A stretch of DNA of 64,000 nt, from contig NC_089543.1 in NCBI RefSeq assembly GCF_040115645.1, forward strand, positions 6,634,001 through 6,698,000. The letters are read 5' to 3'. Made by a program: the position numbers and the translations under genes. The DNA is from Euwallacea fornicatus (taxonomy: Eukaryota > Arthropoda > Insecta > Coleoptera > Curculionidae). This document shows, piece by piece, positions 37,830 through 50,408 of this stretch. The stretch's first letter is position 1. Each line of letters starts with the position of its first letter. The notes beneath the pieces were generated by a model. The model saw nothing but the letters and a program-made list of their open reading frames with translations. It made no database searches and was not told the DNA's origin.

Positions 37830-38160
37830 AAAACGCTGAGGAATGAGACGAAAAGGTGGGTCCCATTCCGTGAAATTGTCGAAAGAAGAACCAACAAGAG
37901 CGAACGCCCAATGTTAGATACGGATTTATTGTATTTCCACCAGGCTGGCACCTCTCCGCACTAAATTTTACTCGTTTGACACCTTCTCGCCGGTAACTTT
38001 CCCGGCGTGGCCGGCTAGACCTCCCGATCTTACACCTCTCGACTTTTTCCTTTTGAGAATGCGTTTGCGTGAAGCCTACGCGACCCCTGCACGGGGCCTT
38101 TAAGTGTTCCCTTGAGGGAGTGCAGGGGCTTCTGGCAACGTTCCGCAACGGGATCGTGAA
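37830..38160 (+). pseudogene. IS630/Tc1/mariner-type transposase, decayed
   Basis: Frames in order contain LYFHQAGTSPH (37929-37961; family VxFQQDGAPPH with the second Asp lost) and AGNFPGVAG. FPAWPARPPDLTPLDFFLLR follows (about 37999-38058) and continues REAYATP. Stops and frame changes lie between the pieces. Confidence 0.68.
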
Positions 38161-39206
38161 AAATTTTATAATTCGAGAAAAAAATCATTTGCTCCCCTCG
38201 CCGTCCCCCCCTCCGTTCTAACGTGGACGCGTCTCGAGCGTGTCCGTCTTCAGTTTAAGCATTCCGAAACCTGGAGGCGGCAAGTTTTCACGAAATCACC
38301 CGGTACATTCGCTATTGGCAAGTGATTAAGGGGGACGTGCGGCTAATTGAAAAACTACAGTATCATAATTTGGCTTCGGTTTTATTGATCGTTATTGCAT
38401 GTTTAAATTCTCGTTAAACTGAAGGAGGGTCGACGAGCTTCAAGGATGAACACGTCCACATGTCGCTTTCGACGATATAAAATTACCGTACTCCACTGTG
38501 CGGCGGGCGCCGCTGCGTTTTTCGTCAAAGCGACGGCGTCCGGCGGACGTACGGTCAAGATGGTGACGCCTGGGGATCTCCCGAGCGACGGATTCACTCC
38601 GAGGAGTCGAATTGCGAGAAAGTTGGAGGAGCTTCGGGGCGCCGGCGACGCGAGACTCGCACGGGCCCCAGTGGAAGTGGCGTTTTATTTCCGAGGCCCC
38701 CGAACCCCCCCAAGTGGGGAACGCGCGATCGATGCGGGAGCCATTCGGGTCCGTCACGCCGAAAAGGGGCACGTCGAGGATTCCCAAATGGGGGTAGGAG
38801 ATCGCCGTTTTTTGCCACTCCGAGAGGTTCGCACGCCGATATCTCGGGAACGCCTAGAGCAACCGCCTTAAAAAATATCTCAAGCCCATCAGCGACGCGT
38901 TATCCTGAGTCATTATCTGGCTATTCTCTTGAGAATTCGATGGTTTCTGCGAAGCGCGAAAGAATAGACAATAGATATAAGAATATCAAACCTTGAAATG
39001 GATTATCTGCTTCGTCGTCGGTTAATAGTTGTTTCGCTGAAAAAACGTGAATAATCGCAATGGAAATTAGAATTCGGAATTGGCCATGTTCGGGCATTGA
39101 TCTACGGCGAAATGGATGCGAAATTACTCCATGATAACGAAAAGGGAGGCAGGCCTGAAACCGCCCGAAATCGCCATGATTTCCTATCGACGATGGTCCT
39201 TTTTAA

Positions 39207-39228
39207 TTTTACTGCCTAGGCAGTAAAA
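39207..39228. repeat. Perfect 22-bp palindrome
   Basis: TTTTACTGCC at 39207-39216 is followed by TA and its exact complement, with no loop. It could be a protein-binding site or repeat relic; no gene lies nearby. Confidence 0.8.
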
Positions 39229-39929
39229 ACCTCGCTTCCGCCGCGTTTACCCATCGAATTTGCAGTTACGTAAAAAGAATTTTATACCCCAGCTGTAAAA
39301 GTGTTTCCCTGCAGCACCGGCATTAAAAGTGACGCTTTACGGCCTCCTCCGCGTCGTTAAAAGCCGAGTTAAGCCGTCAGTTTTGTCAATCGGAGGACAA
39401 TTTTCTTGATAACGGACGTCGGAGCCATCTGCTCCTTAATTACGAATTTATTTGCACGGACACAGCATGTGATAGACGATGAAATCGCTTTGGATTTATT
39501 CTGTGATGGAATAACCAAAGGAAATGTGCACGGGGAAGGAATGACTCGCTTTCCGGAGGCAGCTGTTGGTAAAGTTGATCTTCGCGTTTGCCCCAGCGAA
39601 CAATAAGTGCAAACAATTGGCTAATGCGAGTGCAACTTACCTGCGATATTTAAAAAACGCAATTTCTTTGCCGCAACCCGTCGATATACCGGCAACATGC
39701 TTTCACAACCGATGTTCAAAGACTTAATATTACTCACCTTATGCACCTCGTGCACTCGATGACATACGCGAGGGTGTACCATATTTCCCCGAAGGGGTGA
39801 ATATTAAATAGACCTCTCGCAGGAGGAAGTCAAGTGCATTTTAAATCTCAAATGTCCGGTAAGTGTCGTCGGAACCGTTACATAACGAAGATCTGCTGGA
39901 CGTAGGGCCAGGAGGCGTGACGGAGCGAG

Positions 39930-40030
39930 CTCATCTCAAGCGCAGAAGGAAAATCCGAGGGGTTCGGATCCGGCCGTCGCGGCGGCCACTCTGCGGCACC
40001 GCGCGTCTCGTTGTCGAAACCTGGCCGGGC
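39930..40030 (-). pseudogene. Transposase fragment (WPPRRPDPNPSDF)
   Basis: The minus strand reads NETRGAAEWPPRRPDPNPSD then FPSALEMSSLRHAS. It matches the conserved DDE transposase signature followed by a diverged segment. No flanking terminal repeats found. Confidence 0.5.
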
Positions 40031-40404
40031 CGCAAGCTCTGTGCCATAACGAATATATCGAAGTGTGTGCACGTCTCGAAGCGACATATACATGCGAAAC
40101 AACAGAGGTCTCAGGCGTGAATATTACGCAATCGCTTGAAGATTACTCGGAGAAATTGAAAGTAAAGAGCATCTCCAACAAATTCGGCAATTAATAACTC
40201 GACAAAGCGTCTTCATCGCCGACGTGAAATCGAGCCCACCATTTGGCGTATATGCCAAGGCCTTTGCACGTTTAAATCACAATTTGCTTAAAGTAATAAA
40301 ATAGTGTTCATCGAGCACGGGTTCAAGCGAGGTTCAAATGGAGGAGATCTGAAGCCCAGCGCGAGCGGTCCTCTAAGAGAATCTCGGCGGACGGCGGAGC
40401 GGAG

Positions 40405-40426
40405 CACCACCACCACCACCACCACC
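40405..40426. repeat. (CAC)n microsatellite
   Basis: About seven uninterrupted CAC units. Confidence 0.9.
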
Positions 40427-41084
40427 TCCTTTCTCGTGGGCCACCGAAAAGTGGTTTCCAGGAGGGCGACGTGAATAACCACCGCAGCAGGGATTATCAG
40501 TAGATGAGGAAATTTAAGATGTGAAAGTATGTTCGAAGTGACAACAAAGGTCACGCGTTTCCGCAGGGCCCTGTACAAACGTAATTCTGCGCTACAATTA
40601 ATTACTATACGCGAGCACAGTACCATGCATGTGCGCTGAATCTATGGTTGTTCTATGTGCCTACTTCAAATTAACCAGCCATAGAGACACTCCTATTCAC
40701 GAATATTAATATGTCAACTAATACATTATAATAATATTAAATTCACGTTTCTCGCCCATGTTCAATAGTACCGAGAGTAGTACTGAATAGTTAATTCAAT
40801 TTGAAATTCACTGTGTTTGAATTCGGAATGAGGAATATTTAAAATCACAAAGGCCTTTTTGCTCACTGCCAAGAATACTTTATAGGAAATTATTGTCTTT
40901 GTTTAGGCTTAAATAATGCATTAGCAGCGATTTGATAGTATGATTTATTTCAAGTCGCGAATCGTGGTAATTACACCTCGCCAGGCGAATTCTGTGGCTG
41001 TGTCGCTGCCAAAGTCTGCAGGTCAGTCCTTGCCCGTTGCGGCTTCGCAATGATCCGTCGTGCGTTAAGGCCCGGTCCAGGCGC

Positions 41085-41165
41085 TTTCGAGCAAAAACTA
41101 ACGTCAAAAGTCTGACGGGGTCAGGTCTGGCGAGCGCGCCGGCCGACGCACGTTCCCATTGTTCG
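41085..41165 (-). pseudogene. Transposase fragment (PDLTPSDF type)
   Basis: The minus strand reads GNVRRPARSPDLTPSDF, closely similar at the nucleotide level to the fragment at 34440-34530. Confidence 0.5.
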
Positions 41166-41246
41166 AAACGGCGCTCCGCTCCTCGCAACTCGCCCTTCTT
41201 CCCGGCTGCGACGACGTCCGGCGATTTTGTGCAATTATATATATTT

Positions 41247-41265
41247 AAAAAAAAAAAAAAAAAAA
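41247..41265. repeat. Poly-A run
   Basis: A homopolymer of 19 A following TATATATT. Possibly a retroelement tail, but no body was recognised beside it. Confidence 0.85.
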
Positions 41266-41799
41266 GAATCGTGTTTTCACCAGGAGCACCTCGGGACGAC
41301 CCCCGCGCCGTCCTTCGATAGAGCCATTTCCGGACAGTTCGACCGAGTTACCCTCGGCGTCGATCGCAGTTGAAAAATTAACGGTAATTAGCCCCTTTCG
41401 CACTTCACATCGTAGACTTGATTACATTATTGGTCAAAGTCCCACAAGAGCGCTCTTAGGCCGCAGCTGGGACGTCGCAACTCGAAACCGGTTTTGATGA
41501 TCGGATGCAGCTCAAATCGCAAAAATAAATTTCTTCTGACAATCACCGTCATCCCTGCGTTGCGGTCATCGTAATTTCACGCGAGCGGACATAAAGGTAA
41601 AATGTCGCGTTTTGCGTACCGCATCAACATCATCATCGCGGGGAATTCAATATGAAATTGAGGGAAATCGGTAAGTTCAACGAGATTTCTGAGGTCGGGC
41701 GCGCAGAAGCGCCTCGACGAGGGACGGACGGGCACCAGGGGCAGACGCTCGAGGTGGAACTGAGGCGAAGCCTCATCTCTGACCTTTGACGCCACGCGC

Positions 41800-41900
41800 A
41801 ACGCGGCTCTCAATTGTTTGAGCAATCGAACTGTTTTCAGCCGTCATGGCGGACGGCGGCCACCTTCGGCGAAAATACCAAAACGATCACTTGCGCTCCC
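41800..41900 (+). repeat. Dispersed repeat family, fourth copy (fragment)
   Basis: TCAATTGTTTGAGCAATCGA, TTTCAGCCGTCATGGCGGAC and GCCACCTTCGGCGAAAATAC match the central part of copy 1 at 13840-13935. Confidence 0.55.
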
Positions 41901-44900
41901 TGGGAAGGTACCCGTTGGTACCGACGCTTCCGAGGCTCCCTGAACGATTAAAAAAAAAAATGAAGAACGATCGAAGATGGCGTACGGGTCGAAACGAGGT
42001 TGAACCGGTCGTTTCCGGTTACTTGAAACGACGCTCCCGATCCGATATCCGAATGTCGTTTGAAATTTTGGTCTTCCTGCATGGGCCTCAACGTAAAATC
42101 GGCCGGACGAGCTCGTGCGCTGTGAAGTGTGTCCCCATTTAACGTTCGCTGAAGTGTTTCATCTTCCATTTTATCGTATTTAACTAAAACAATTGGATCG
42201 AATTTTACCTCGTCTTCGGGCCCCTAAATCCAGTGCTCCGCGGGAAAAGAGCGAGAATGCCCATGGAAGCGCGATAAATCTCAGTCTTCGCATGGATGAA
42301 TGAAGTGCTAGTCCATGTATAGGATATTGCAGCAGGTCAATTACCTGCATCCCTTTATCATCTCTCGATTCCACTATGATTTTCTCTGCAGAACATTAAT
42401 ATCTGAATACTGTAAGCGACTCTAGAACCACCCATAGTCTCGTTATTTCTCGGGAGCGACCGCAGGTGTGGCGGAACCTTCTCGGAGGGCACGAGTGCGT
42501 TAATATCTGGGCATTTAGGGTTCGGACTAATTTGGCCGTTTCGGGTTTTCGTTCGCTCCGCGTTTCCGAAGAGCCTGCAGGACGTGCGGAGACCTGGAGC
42601 ATCTGAGATCGAAGGAAAATTTCAAAGAAAAAACGTCTCGGATGATCTAACGAAAGTTGAGAAAATCTCGAGAGATCGGGGGCGCTTTTAGGGGTGATTT
42701 CAATAAACCGCGAGATTCGTTCTTTGCGCATGACTAATTAATTCCTCTCCCTGTTTAACTTGGAGCAACTCGTTAGACGTCTGATTGATCGAATTGATTC
42801 GTACGTGCTCTCTCGCCGAACACGCCATTTCTCCCCTGTCCCCCGGTTCCGTTCTAACGTGTACACCATAGAGTCCAACACCGACTTAACAAGTGCTCCA
42901 ATACGCAATAAAAAGAAAATTTGTTTGCTCAGAGCCCCGTTTCGAGACATCTCACCGATCTCGTCCGTGCCAACGCCGGCCCTGTCCCAAATGAAACTGT
43001 CCGGGGAAGTTCCAAAATCCTTCGGGAAGACGTTCCGGACCACGACAACTGACCAGACACTTTTGATTTGAGTTAGAATATGCCGAAGATCTGGCAAGTC
43101 CGGTTTCCAGGGACGGAGGTGCCGGCCTCCCGGGAGAGCGATCAAGTTAGGCGACGGCCCGGAGCGGAAGGGCGGCGGAATTTCCTGCCCGGCGGGTTTT
43201 CTTGGGGACGGGGAGGAGTTGAAAATGTCGCCCGGGGCGCCAGACCGCCCCTGCCCCCTTGAAGGCGGCCGAGTACCAATCCGCCAGAAAGTACCACTTT
43301 GTCTATAACCACAATACTTTTATTCCTTTTACGTTTCTTTGTTTCGAATTACACTATTCGACCGCGATTAAATCGATAAAAAGCGATAAGGTACCTAGCT
43401 GCTGTTCGATAAAAGACTCCATTCACGATGGACACTGAAATATACACTTTTACGAGAGTTACCAGTTAATTGGACTTGATGCGCGTGAGTACCTATGGAT
43501 TCATGTTGCGTTTAGTGCGATTCATAAGTAAGTAGGCATTTAATGGCTCCTAATAAGAGATAATTGAATCCTTTGCACCCCTTCACGGGAACGAAATGGG
43601 TCCAATTGCTTCGGACCACGATCGCAGGAAGGGTCATTCGTCGATAGGTACCCACTTGCCACTTAGGCTAGACCGGCCGTTTCGATGCAGAATCAGAAAG
43701 AAAGTCGAATGCCAATTGCATAAAACGGATTATTAAATCTCTTGAGTACGTAATAGGTACCTATGCGGTCAAGACACCGAAGTAGGTAGGCACCCATAGG
43801 TACTGCAAGCACTCGTAGGTACCGTAGGTGTTAGCACCTGAAGGCAGTTTAGGCGCAATGAATCTGAGATGCGATTGATACCGAGATGCACGGTGTGTGC
43901 TTGTGTGTGTGTTAAGGCCCCATTCGTTTCACCGCCATATTAACGCTTCCATCACCCACATGCTACGATCTAATCTAAAGCCTTATCGAGCACACATAAA
44001 GCTGGAACTAGAACAAATCTTGGGGCTCACCAACCTGTAGGCCATTTTTAAGATCCAACATCTGTAGGTACACACTGGCGAAGTCGTACCGAGTCGCTTA
44101 CGTCTAATTCAGTCCAGCACACACTTTCGGAGAAAAATTCACCTTCGGCGTCGAGTTTGAGTTAGAATAGATGAGATTTAGTACCGGCTACGAGTCCATG
44201 TTTAGTGTGCATTCGAAACTGTCCTGTACTGAAAACCCACATAAACAATAAACATAACGTACACACGGACACAACACTTTTCCCTACTACGAAACTCTCT
44301 GATTACGCTCTGAATGAATAAATAAAGCTGTTACAAGACGAGTGTCTTTAACCAACGCTCGGGTACTCTCGGGCAGCTCCGGTACTCGGTACTTTCAAAA
44401 TGGTGCCCCGAGTAGCGGAAGAGGCAATAACCGTTTCGTTAGCGTTTGGCATTTTGGTGTTCTACCTACGAGTTTTACACACTACCTGTTCCTTGTAAAT
44501 TCAGCTGTAAGGACTAAATGGGTCATGTAATTGGACATGGGATAGTCGAAACCTCTTTATGTTTTTACCTCACCGTGGTTAATCGGGTAAAAATGCGCTT
44601 TTATCTCCAGTACCATTAATGTGAATAACGGGGTACTAATACGTGATAGAAGTATCCGCGGATCCGCGCTTCATTCCATTTTAATTATAATAATGATAGA
44701 GCAACCTATTTCTTAGCTATTTTCGACCTTAAGGTTGTTAAACTCTTCATAATGCGAGTAAAAGGCAGAAGAAAGTAAACGAAAAAGTGAAGTACTCTTT
44801 AATTAACGCCGGGTATTGGCTTGTAAGGTGGTTGAGGGCATGCGTAGGAGGGTGGGAGTGAAGAAAAAAATAATAGAGGCGTTTTGGGGCGCATATCGAA

Positions 44901-45120
44901 CGTGTCACCTTTATCTCCTTTCCTCCCACGCCGCAATGTAGATTATAGGATAGACCTGCGATCATAGGAGAAGCAGTTTTGGACAATTACCGCGGCTTGG
45001 GAGAACTAATCAACGTCTCCAAGAACTCCACTCTGACTCTCGCGCGTCGCTACAGAACATCCGCCATTAGGCAACGAATCGTTTACTTTAAAAAAGTTTG
45101 ACAAAAAAACCAGGCAATGG

Positions 45121-45240
45121 GGGTTAAATCGGGATGACGCGGCGGCCACGGGGACGCTCGCCGCCCCGACCGATCCGTCGGTGTGGCAAATTCACGTTCA
45201 GGAGCTCCGGTAGACGTGAGCAATGAGATCGCGAACAGTA
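45121..45240 (-). pseudogene. Transposase fragment (FPHRWIGRGG type)
   Basis: The minus strand reads NLPHRRIGRGGERPRG in one frame, continuing as WPPRHPDLTP in another. This is the same segment as at 31.7 kb. Confidence 0.5.
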
Positions 45241-48200
45241 GCCACCTTCCACGAATCGAAAAGGTGGTCTCGAGACTGGAGGAACGTCCGCCAAAATTTG
45301 AGTTCGGGCGTTTCTCGAGGGGCTCGGGCGACGTTCTCCGTTCGTTTTTGTCGCAAATTCTATCGATCGCAAAATCCCACGCCGGACATTAACCCAAAGA
45401 GTCCAGATGTGGCGTCCGGAAATTTGGAAAATTCGACTTCACCCGCAGGCGCGTACGGTGAGAAATTGAATAAATTGCCTTCACCAATCGTCAAGATTTG
45501 CCGAGCCGCTAAAGCTTCAGCCTCTATGGCGGGACGGTTGATGCACGTCAGAGCTTGAACAACACTAATACGAAGATTCCTCCAGTTGCTAAAGCCTACA
45601 CCCCTGATTCCTTAAAATCAACCGAAATGGAAGCCTGCCCATTCGAACGTCACACGCATTGTCACCTGCAAACTACCCATCATCGGTCACGAAAAGTGCT
45701 ATCTACTAATGCTTGAAGCAATGACTGCGCATGTACGCATTGAAGCATTCGCACATGCGCAACAGGTGCCCGGTTCGCTTGCACATGCTAATGCTTCAAG
45801 TGTCTACTTCGCAAGTAGGGTACCTAATGCCTGCGCGGAGCATGAACGAACGTCACCCCGCTGGCACGCCACCCTCGTCGTCCAAATAGTAACTTGCGAT
45901 ATCGCGGACTCCAGAGGGTGGACCTTAACGACCGTTCGTTAACCCAGCCTTAAGGATGGCTCGTGGGGCCACCGAAAGCTGAGAAACGATCGAACTTTTC
46001 GATGATCGAAGATCTTCCCCGGGCGCATCCATCACGCTCGAGAAGCAACAATTCGAATAAATCTTTTTAGATAGGAATAATGTTGTGACCCGCAGTACTT
46101 CTCAGGTAATTAATTCACATCGTTAATATTTGAACGGAACTCGTATAGCAGTACGAACAGTACAAACAACAGGTAAACGTTCTCATTTTTCTACGCATGT
46201 GCGAAGCCATACAGAATAATCAGTTACTTGTACCTGCCAGGTAAAATATTAAGCAGCGAAGCTTTTCTGTAGGTACTGCCCATAGTACCGTTCGGTATTT
46301 CGTCTATTGTGCATTTCGAAAAGGACGTCGGTTTGTGTTCCGGGACGACTAAATGGTTCATATGGAGTAGATTACGGAGTATCATACGGAGTGGAAAACG
46401 ATACTGGACACGTAAGTTTACACGAGAGAAATCTCTTGATCGGCCGCCACTTCTAATAGCTCGTTTGTCCTCCTCGCCATAGTGGTTTCGGTATAAATGA
46501 TTCGGGACTCAATTTCCATCAAATGTGGACCGTTTCCGAGGTGTTTCTTCTTTCCTGGTGGTTTGGGTTGCCAGTAAATTCGACGGATTCTTCGATTGGA
46601 GGCTGCGCGGCGCAATTCACTGGAAAAATCTGATTTACGACCGAAAAACTCGTTCGCAGCTATGAGAGGCGCTCACTCGGCCCCCCTTGGATTTCTCAAT
46701 TAATTTCATACCCATTTAAACCATCAGCAAACATGCAAAAATGTCGCTTCCGACCAACATTTCTCAACTCATTCCTCGCATTCCGATCTTATGTGGTTTT
46801 AGGTGTGGCGCACCAGTGCTCAGGGAGTACCATCGGATTTAAAAAGGTACCTTTTCGTGGGTCTCCCGTATGTCCATTTGGACGTTTCGCGTTTTCGTAT
46901 AGAGGTTCGCACCTCGATTTTGGCGATTGTCGTCCAATTTCCAACGGCACGCTCCTTTACGAGATCAGACACGTGAAAAATCTTGTCATTACGATCCGCA
47001 GATCTATCGATTATCTCCCACTAAAGCCATTGTCGTATCAAGGCGATTCACTTGAATTATCGGCCTTAGTTACGATGCAATTTTTAAATACGAAATTGAA
47101 TTGAGCTAAGTAGGACACAGCATCTACCGAGTTAATCTAATCGTTAAGTGTGTGATGTAGGTACGTTCAATTGTCCCTTGTAGGTATACTATTGGAATAA
47201 TCGTCGCTGATATATCGCCATTATCTTTGCCCCTCCATCTTAAATACCTTAGCAATTACCGGGACTAACGAAAAGTATTAGAATCCGACCCAAAAACCCT
47301 CGATAGGGAGCGGGCAACGAGACCGAGGTCCCTCTCCTCCCCCCTTTCCTCCTCGCCTTTGCCCGGACGGTAAAACTGTCTTTTTTCCATCATCTCTTTT
47401 ACAGCTCCGATTCCCCAAATCTCACGAGGAGCCTTCACGGCCTGCGAGCCGGCGGCTCGGAACTCCCCACGCTCAAATGCGTTTCACTATTGAAACTGTC
47501 CAACGTCCCGACGTGCGCGCACGGGACTGGGACGCGGAATCCCACGTTGGGTCGTTACGGGTTTCGCGCCCTTCGGCGCTCATCAGACGGGGGCCGCAGG
47601 CCACAGTATTGGGAAAAAGGTGGAGTCAGGAGGCAACTGCTCCGAGGAGTAGCGGTGCGGCCCGCGCCCTCACCCGCGTCACAGTCGACTGACGTCCTTA
47701 CACGCGCAATTGCGGTCGAATTCAGAGCCTCAATCTGAGGCCGCTCACACCAGCCCTCACCGTCGCATCGAAACCCCGATGGCGACACCCTCGCCCCAGC
47801 CCTCCCTGGCACCGTCACAATCGAACCCTCAATGACGGCACCCTCGCAGTCGTGACGCGCATTTCTCGTCACTTATTCGTGACGATAAAGCGATGCGGCC
47901 TTGGATGACCGTTATTTTTTCGTTTGCGAAGCGGCCGTGGTGTAATGGCAGATTTCCCAACAGACACGAAATAGACAACACCGGACAGGGGAGACAAGCT
48001 CGGTTTCCGAGACGAGCGAGAAGTCCACGGGTTTGCAGGACGTACGAAATGTCCCGTGCGAGTTCCAGGCTTCGCCTTCTCTGAAGTTGCAGGAGGAGGT
48101 ACTGCGCACGTTCGTCGCGGGAAATATACACAGGGCGTCTCGCTGAAGTGCGGCACTCCCCGGTGGTGTCCATTTTCTACGGGTCGGCGCACGCCAGTGC

Positions 48201-49013
48201 CGCCCGTCTTTAGGACCCTAGCCCGTCCTAAACCGTGCAATTATCCACTTCTTAAATTCACGTTTCATTATCGTTTCCCTTGTTATCGCTGTCTGTCACA
48301 TCATTTTCGTCTCCGCGGGCAGCTGCATCGCCATAAGTGAGCTGCCTAGCTGAATAACTGATAAAAAAAACAGGGAAATCATTACAGGCGCAAACAAGCA
48401 TTACATGCCTCTCTGCTCATCAATACACAACAGCTTACGCACAATGATTATAGGTATTGATTAGGCATCGTAATAAGTAGGTGCTGATTATCTTCGTATA
48501 GGTGAATAGTGTTTGTTATGAGCCGCGTTAGTGTCAATTAGTGTTTTTCAGGCTATAATTTGACTTGAAATGCCACGAGAAACGGTTTATGAAAGAGTTT
48601 TGTTGGATCCGACACGAATGTACTGTGTAAGCATACGCTCGCTTAATTTCAAAATAATGGGGTAAGGTAATTACTCAACTGGTAAAATTCACGTATCTCT
48701 CGGCTATTTAGTGGATTTAAATGTTTCTTGTGTTTCATGTATAATTGATCTACTTCCTACAAGGCGAGCCATTAGAGAGCATTTTTCGGTTCTTAATGAT
48801 ATTTTTATGAGGCTTTCAACCGCTGTAACGCACGGCGTTCAAGGCCGCATATCTGCGCCGTGTGCAAGGCGGGCGTTTTTCTTGGCGAGCGAAGGAATCT
48901 CGGAAACTGTTAGAGTGACAAAATCATTTCGACGCGACAGCGAATCACGTCTAGCGGGGGACCTCTTCCCGCGCCCTAAAGCGGCGCGCGCAACCTCGTA
49001 ACAACATTTCAAG

Positions 49014-49139
49014 ATGGCGGCCCGTTTTTTGACATCGATTGTCGAAATCAAATATGGCGGCCCGTTTTTTGACATCGATTGTCGAAATCAAATATGGCGG
49101 CCCGTTTTTTGACATCGATTGTCGAAATCAAATATGGCG
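49014..49139. repeat. Three-copy 40-bp tandem array with ATGGCGGCCC core
   Basis: Units at 49014, 49054 and 49094 are identical for 40 bp and are followed by a partial unit. The first is preceded by AAG, giving AAGATGGCGGC. Each unit also contains the near-palindrome GACATCGATTGTC. The identity of the copies implies recent amplification or homogenisation. Confidence 0.95.
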
Positions 49140-50153
49140 TCCGGCGGAGCCGTCGTTCGGCTTTGTTTTCTCGCGGCGTCGGGTCGGCCGTGAATTTTCC
49201 AAAAACCCCACGACATGTCGTGGCTCGATCGGGGTTCATCAACCAGTGCCGGAACCCAATTGCTTGGTACTTGAGAGTGTTTATTTGTGTAATTCGTTGT
49301 TTTCCGTGGGTTACAACGCGGTACGAACTAGACGCATTTGAACGATGATGCGGCCCAGAAAGCGATACGCAATTCAGATTACCGCCACGTAACGAAACGT
49401 TATTAATAATAGTGCAATCTAATCTGGAAGAAGAGCGACTCTGTTTGACGTGAGTCACGATCCTCGAACGGTAAGGGCGTCCGAAGCGTGAGGGTCCTCG
49501 TGGACGCCGGGCGCCGTCCTTGAGTCAGTTCGGCGTTTTTTGGGACAAACATTCGGCCGCGCTCGGACCGGGGCGGGCCTCATCAGGTTCGGCGCTCTGA
49601 ACGGCATTTCTCGCCGCCGCCCCCGCACCCCCGAGAGAGACCGACGCCCGGCGTCGGCGTTTGCCGTCGGAATTCGTCGCAGGCGGAGGCTCCGCGTTAT
49701 CCTCGGCGCTTGCCAGAGGAAAATTTATTCAAGATTATTAAGCGAAAAGATAAAATATTTCACTTTAGGTGTCTAATAACGTCGCTAATTGAAGTAATAT
49801 TTATTAATACGTTGATGATACGATGATATCAGAACAATACCATATCTAGTTTCGTTTTAACTGATTTGTTATCCGCAGCATTCACGGCGATAAATCACAT
49901 TAAAGATAATACGATATCACAATAGAAACGACTTAAAATCGTTTTGTTAACGCAAAGCAGCCTTAAAGGTCGCTCCGGCGTACGTACATGTGCATCCGCG
50001 ACGTCTTCACGTAAGTTTCTCCTCCCCTTTTACTTAAGCCTCTCCACTTAAGCAATCAAAACCTTTTACCTGCTTGCACGCGTTCGTCCGAGTCTCACTC
50101 CTGCTTACTCTCACTTTCTACTTTTAAAGATGAACTAGGCAGACGCCAGCAGC

Positions 50154-50408
50154 ATGGCCTACAGAAACGGTTACTCCCGGGACAGCAGAGACCTGGACAG
50201 GGACAGAGACATGAGAGGAGACGGCAAACCCCCGGTGCACATCATCGAACATCTCGCGACCTTCAGCATCTCCCAGGAAATGGGGATTCTCTATCCCATA
50301 GACGGCATGAGGAAGCTGCGGCAGATGGAACAGACGAACGGTATCTGGTCGCAAAAGATGCAGCTCTGCTTGGACCAGTCGTGGGTCTTGATCTTGGATG
50401 AATCAGGC
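50154..50408 (+). CDS. aru: Eps8 coding exon 1
   Basis: Residues 1-85: short charged leader and first half of the PTB domain. The ATG at 50154 precedes MAYRNGYSRDSRDLDRDRD. The donor is GGC|GTAAAT, phase 0. Confidence 0.88.

Larger units (their letters stand above)
35450..50153. other. Intergenic region between semaphorin and Eps8
   Basis: 14.7 kb in which I can support only repeats: a foldback at 35.9-36.2 kb, transposase fossils at 37.8-38.2, 39.9, 41.1 and 45.1 kb, a palindrome at 39.2 kb, microsatellites, and a 40-bp array at 49.0 kb. GC-rich islands (38.4-38.9, 47.4-48.2 and 49.5-49.7 kb) show overlapping open frames on both strands without motifs. Semaphorin and Eps8 5' non-coding exons and promoters are expected here but not identified. 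Confidence 0.5.

Noticed and set aside
42738..43145. 135-codon minus-strand open frame
   Set aside because: No motif, and it overlaps an equally long plus-strand open frame in GC-rich DNA. Chance openness is the better explanation.
46733..47104. 123-codon plus-strand open frame
   Set aside because: No homology, no flanking splice sites of note, and no repeat signature; left as spacer.
47932..48005. Sequence resembling the start of a tRNA (GGTGTAATGGCAGATTTCCC)
   Set aside because: No matching acceptor stem, anticodon arm or TTCGAxTC T-loop could be built.
47477..48240. Several overlapping open frames on both strands in a GC-rich island
   Set aside because: Frames on both strands are equally open and lack family motifs; this is expected when stop codons are rare because of base composition.
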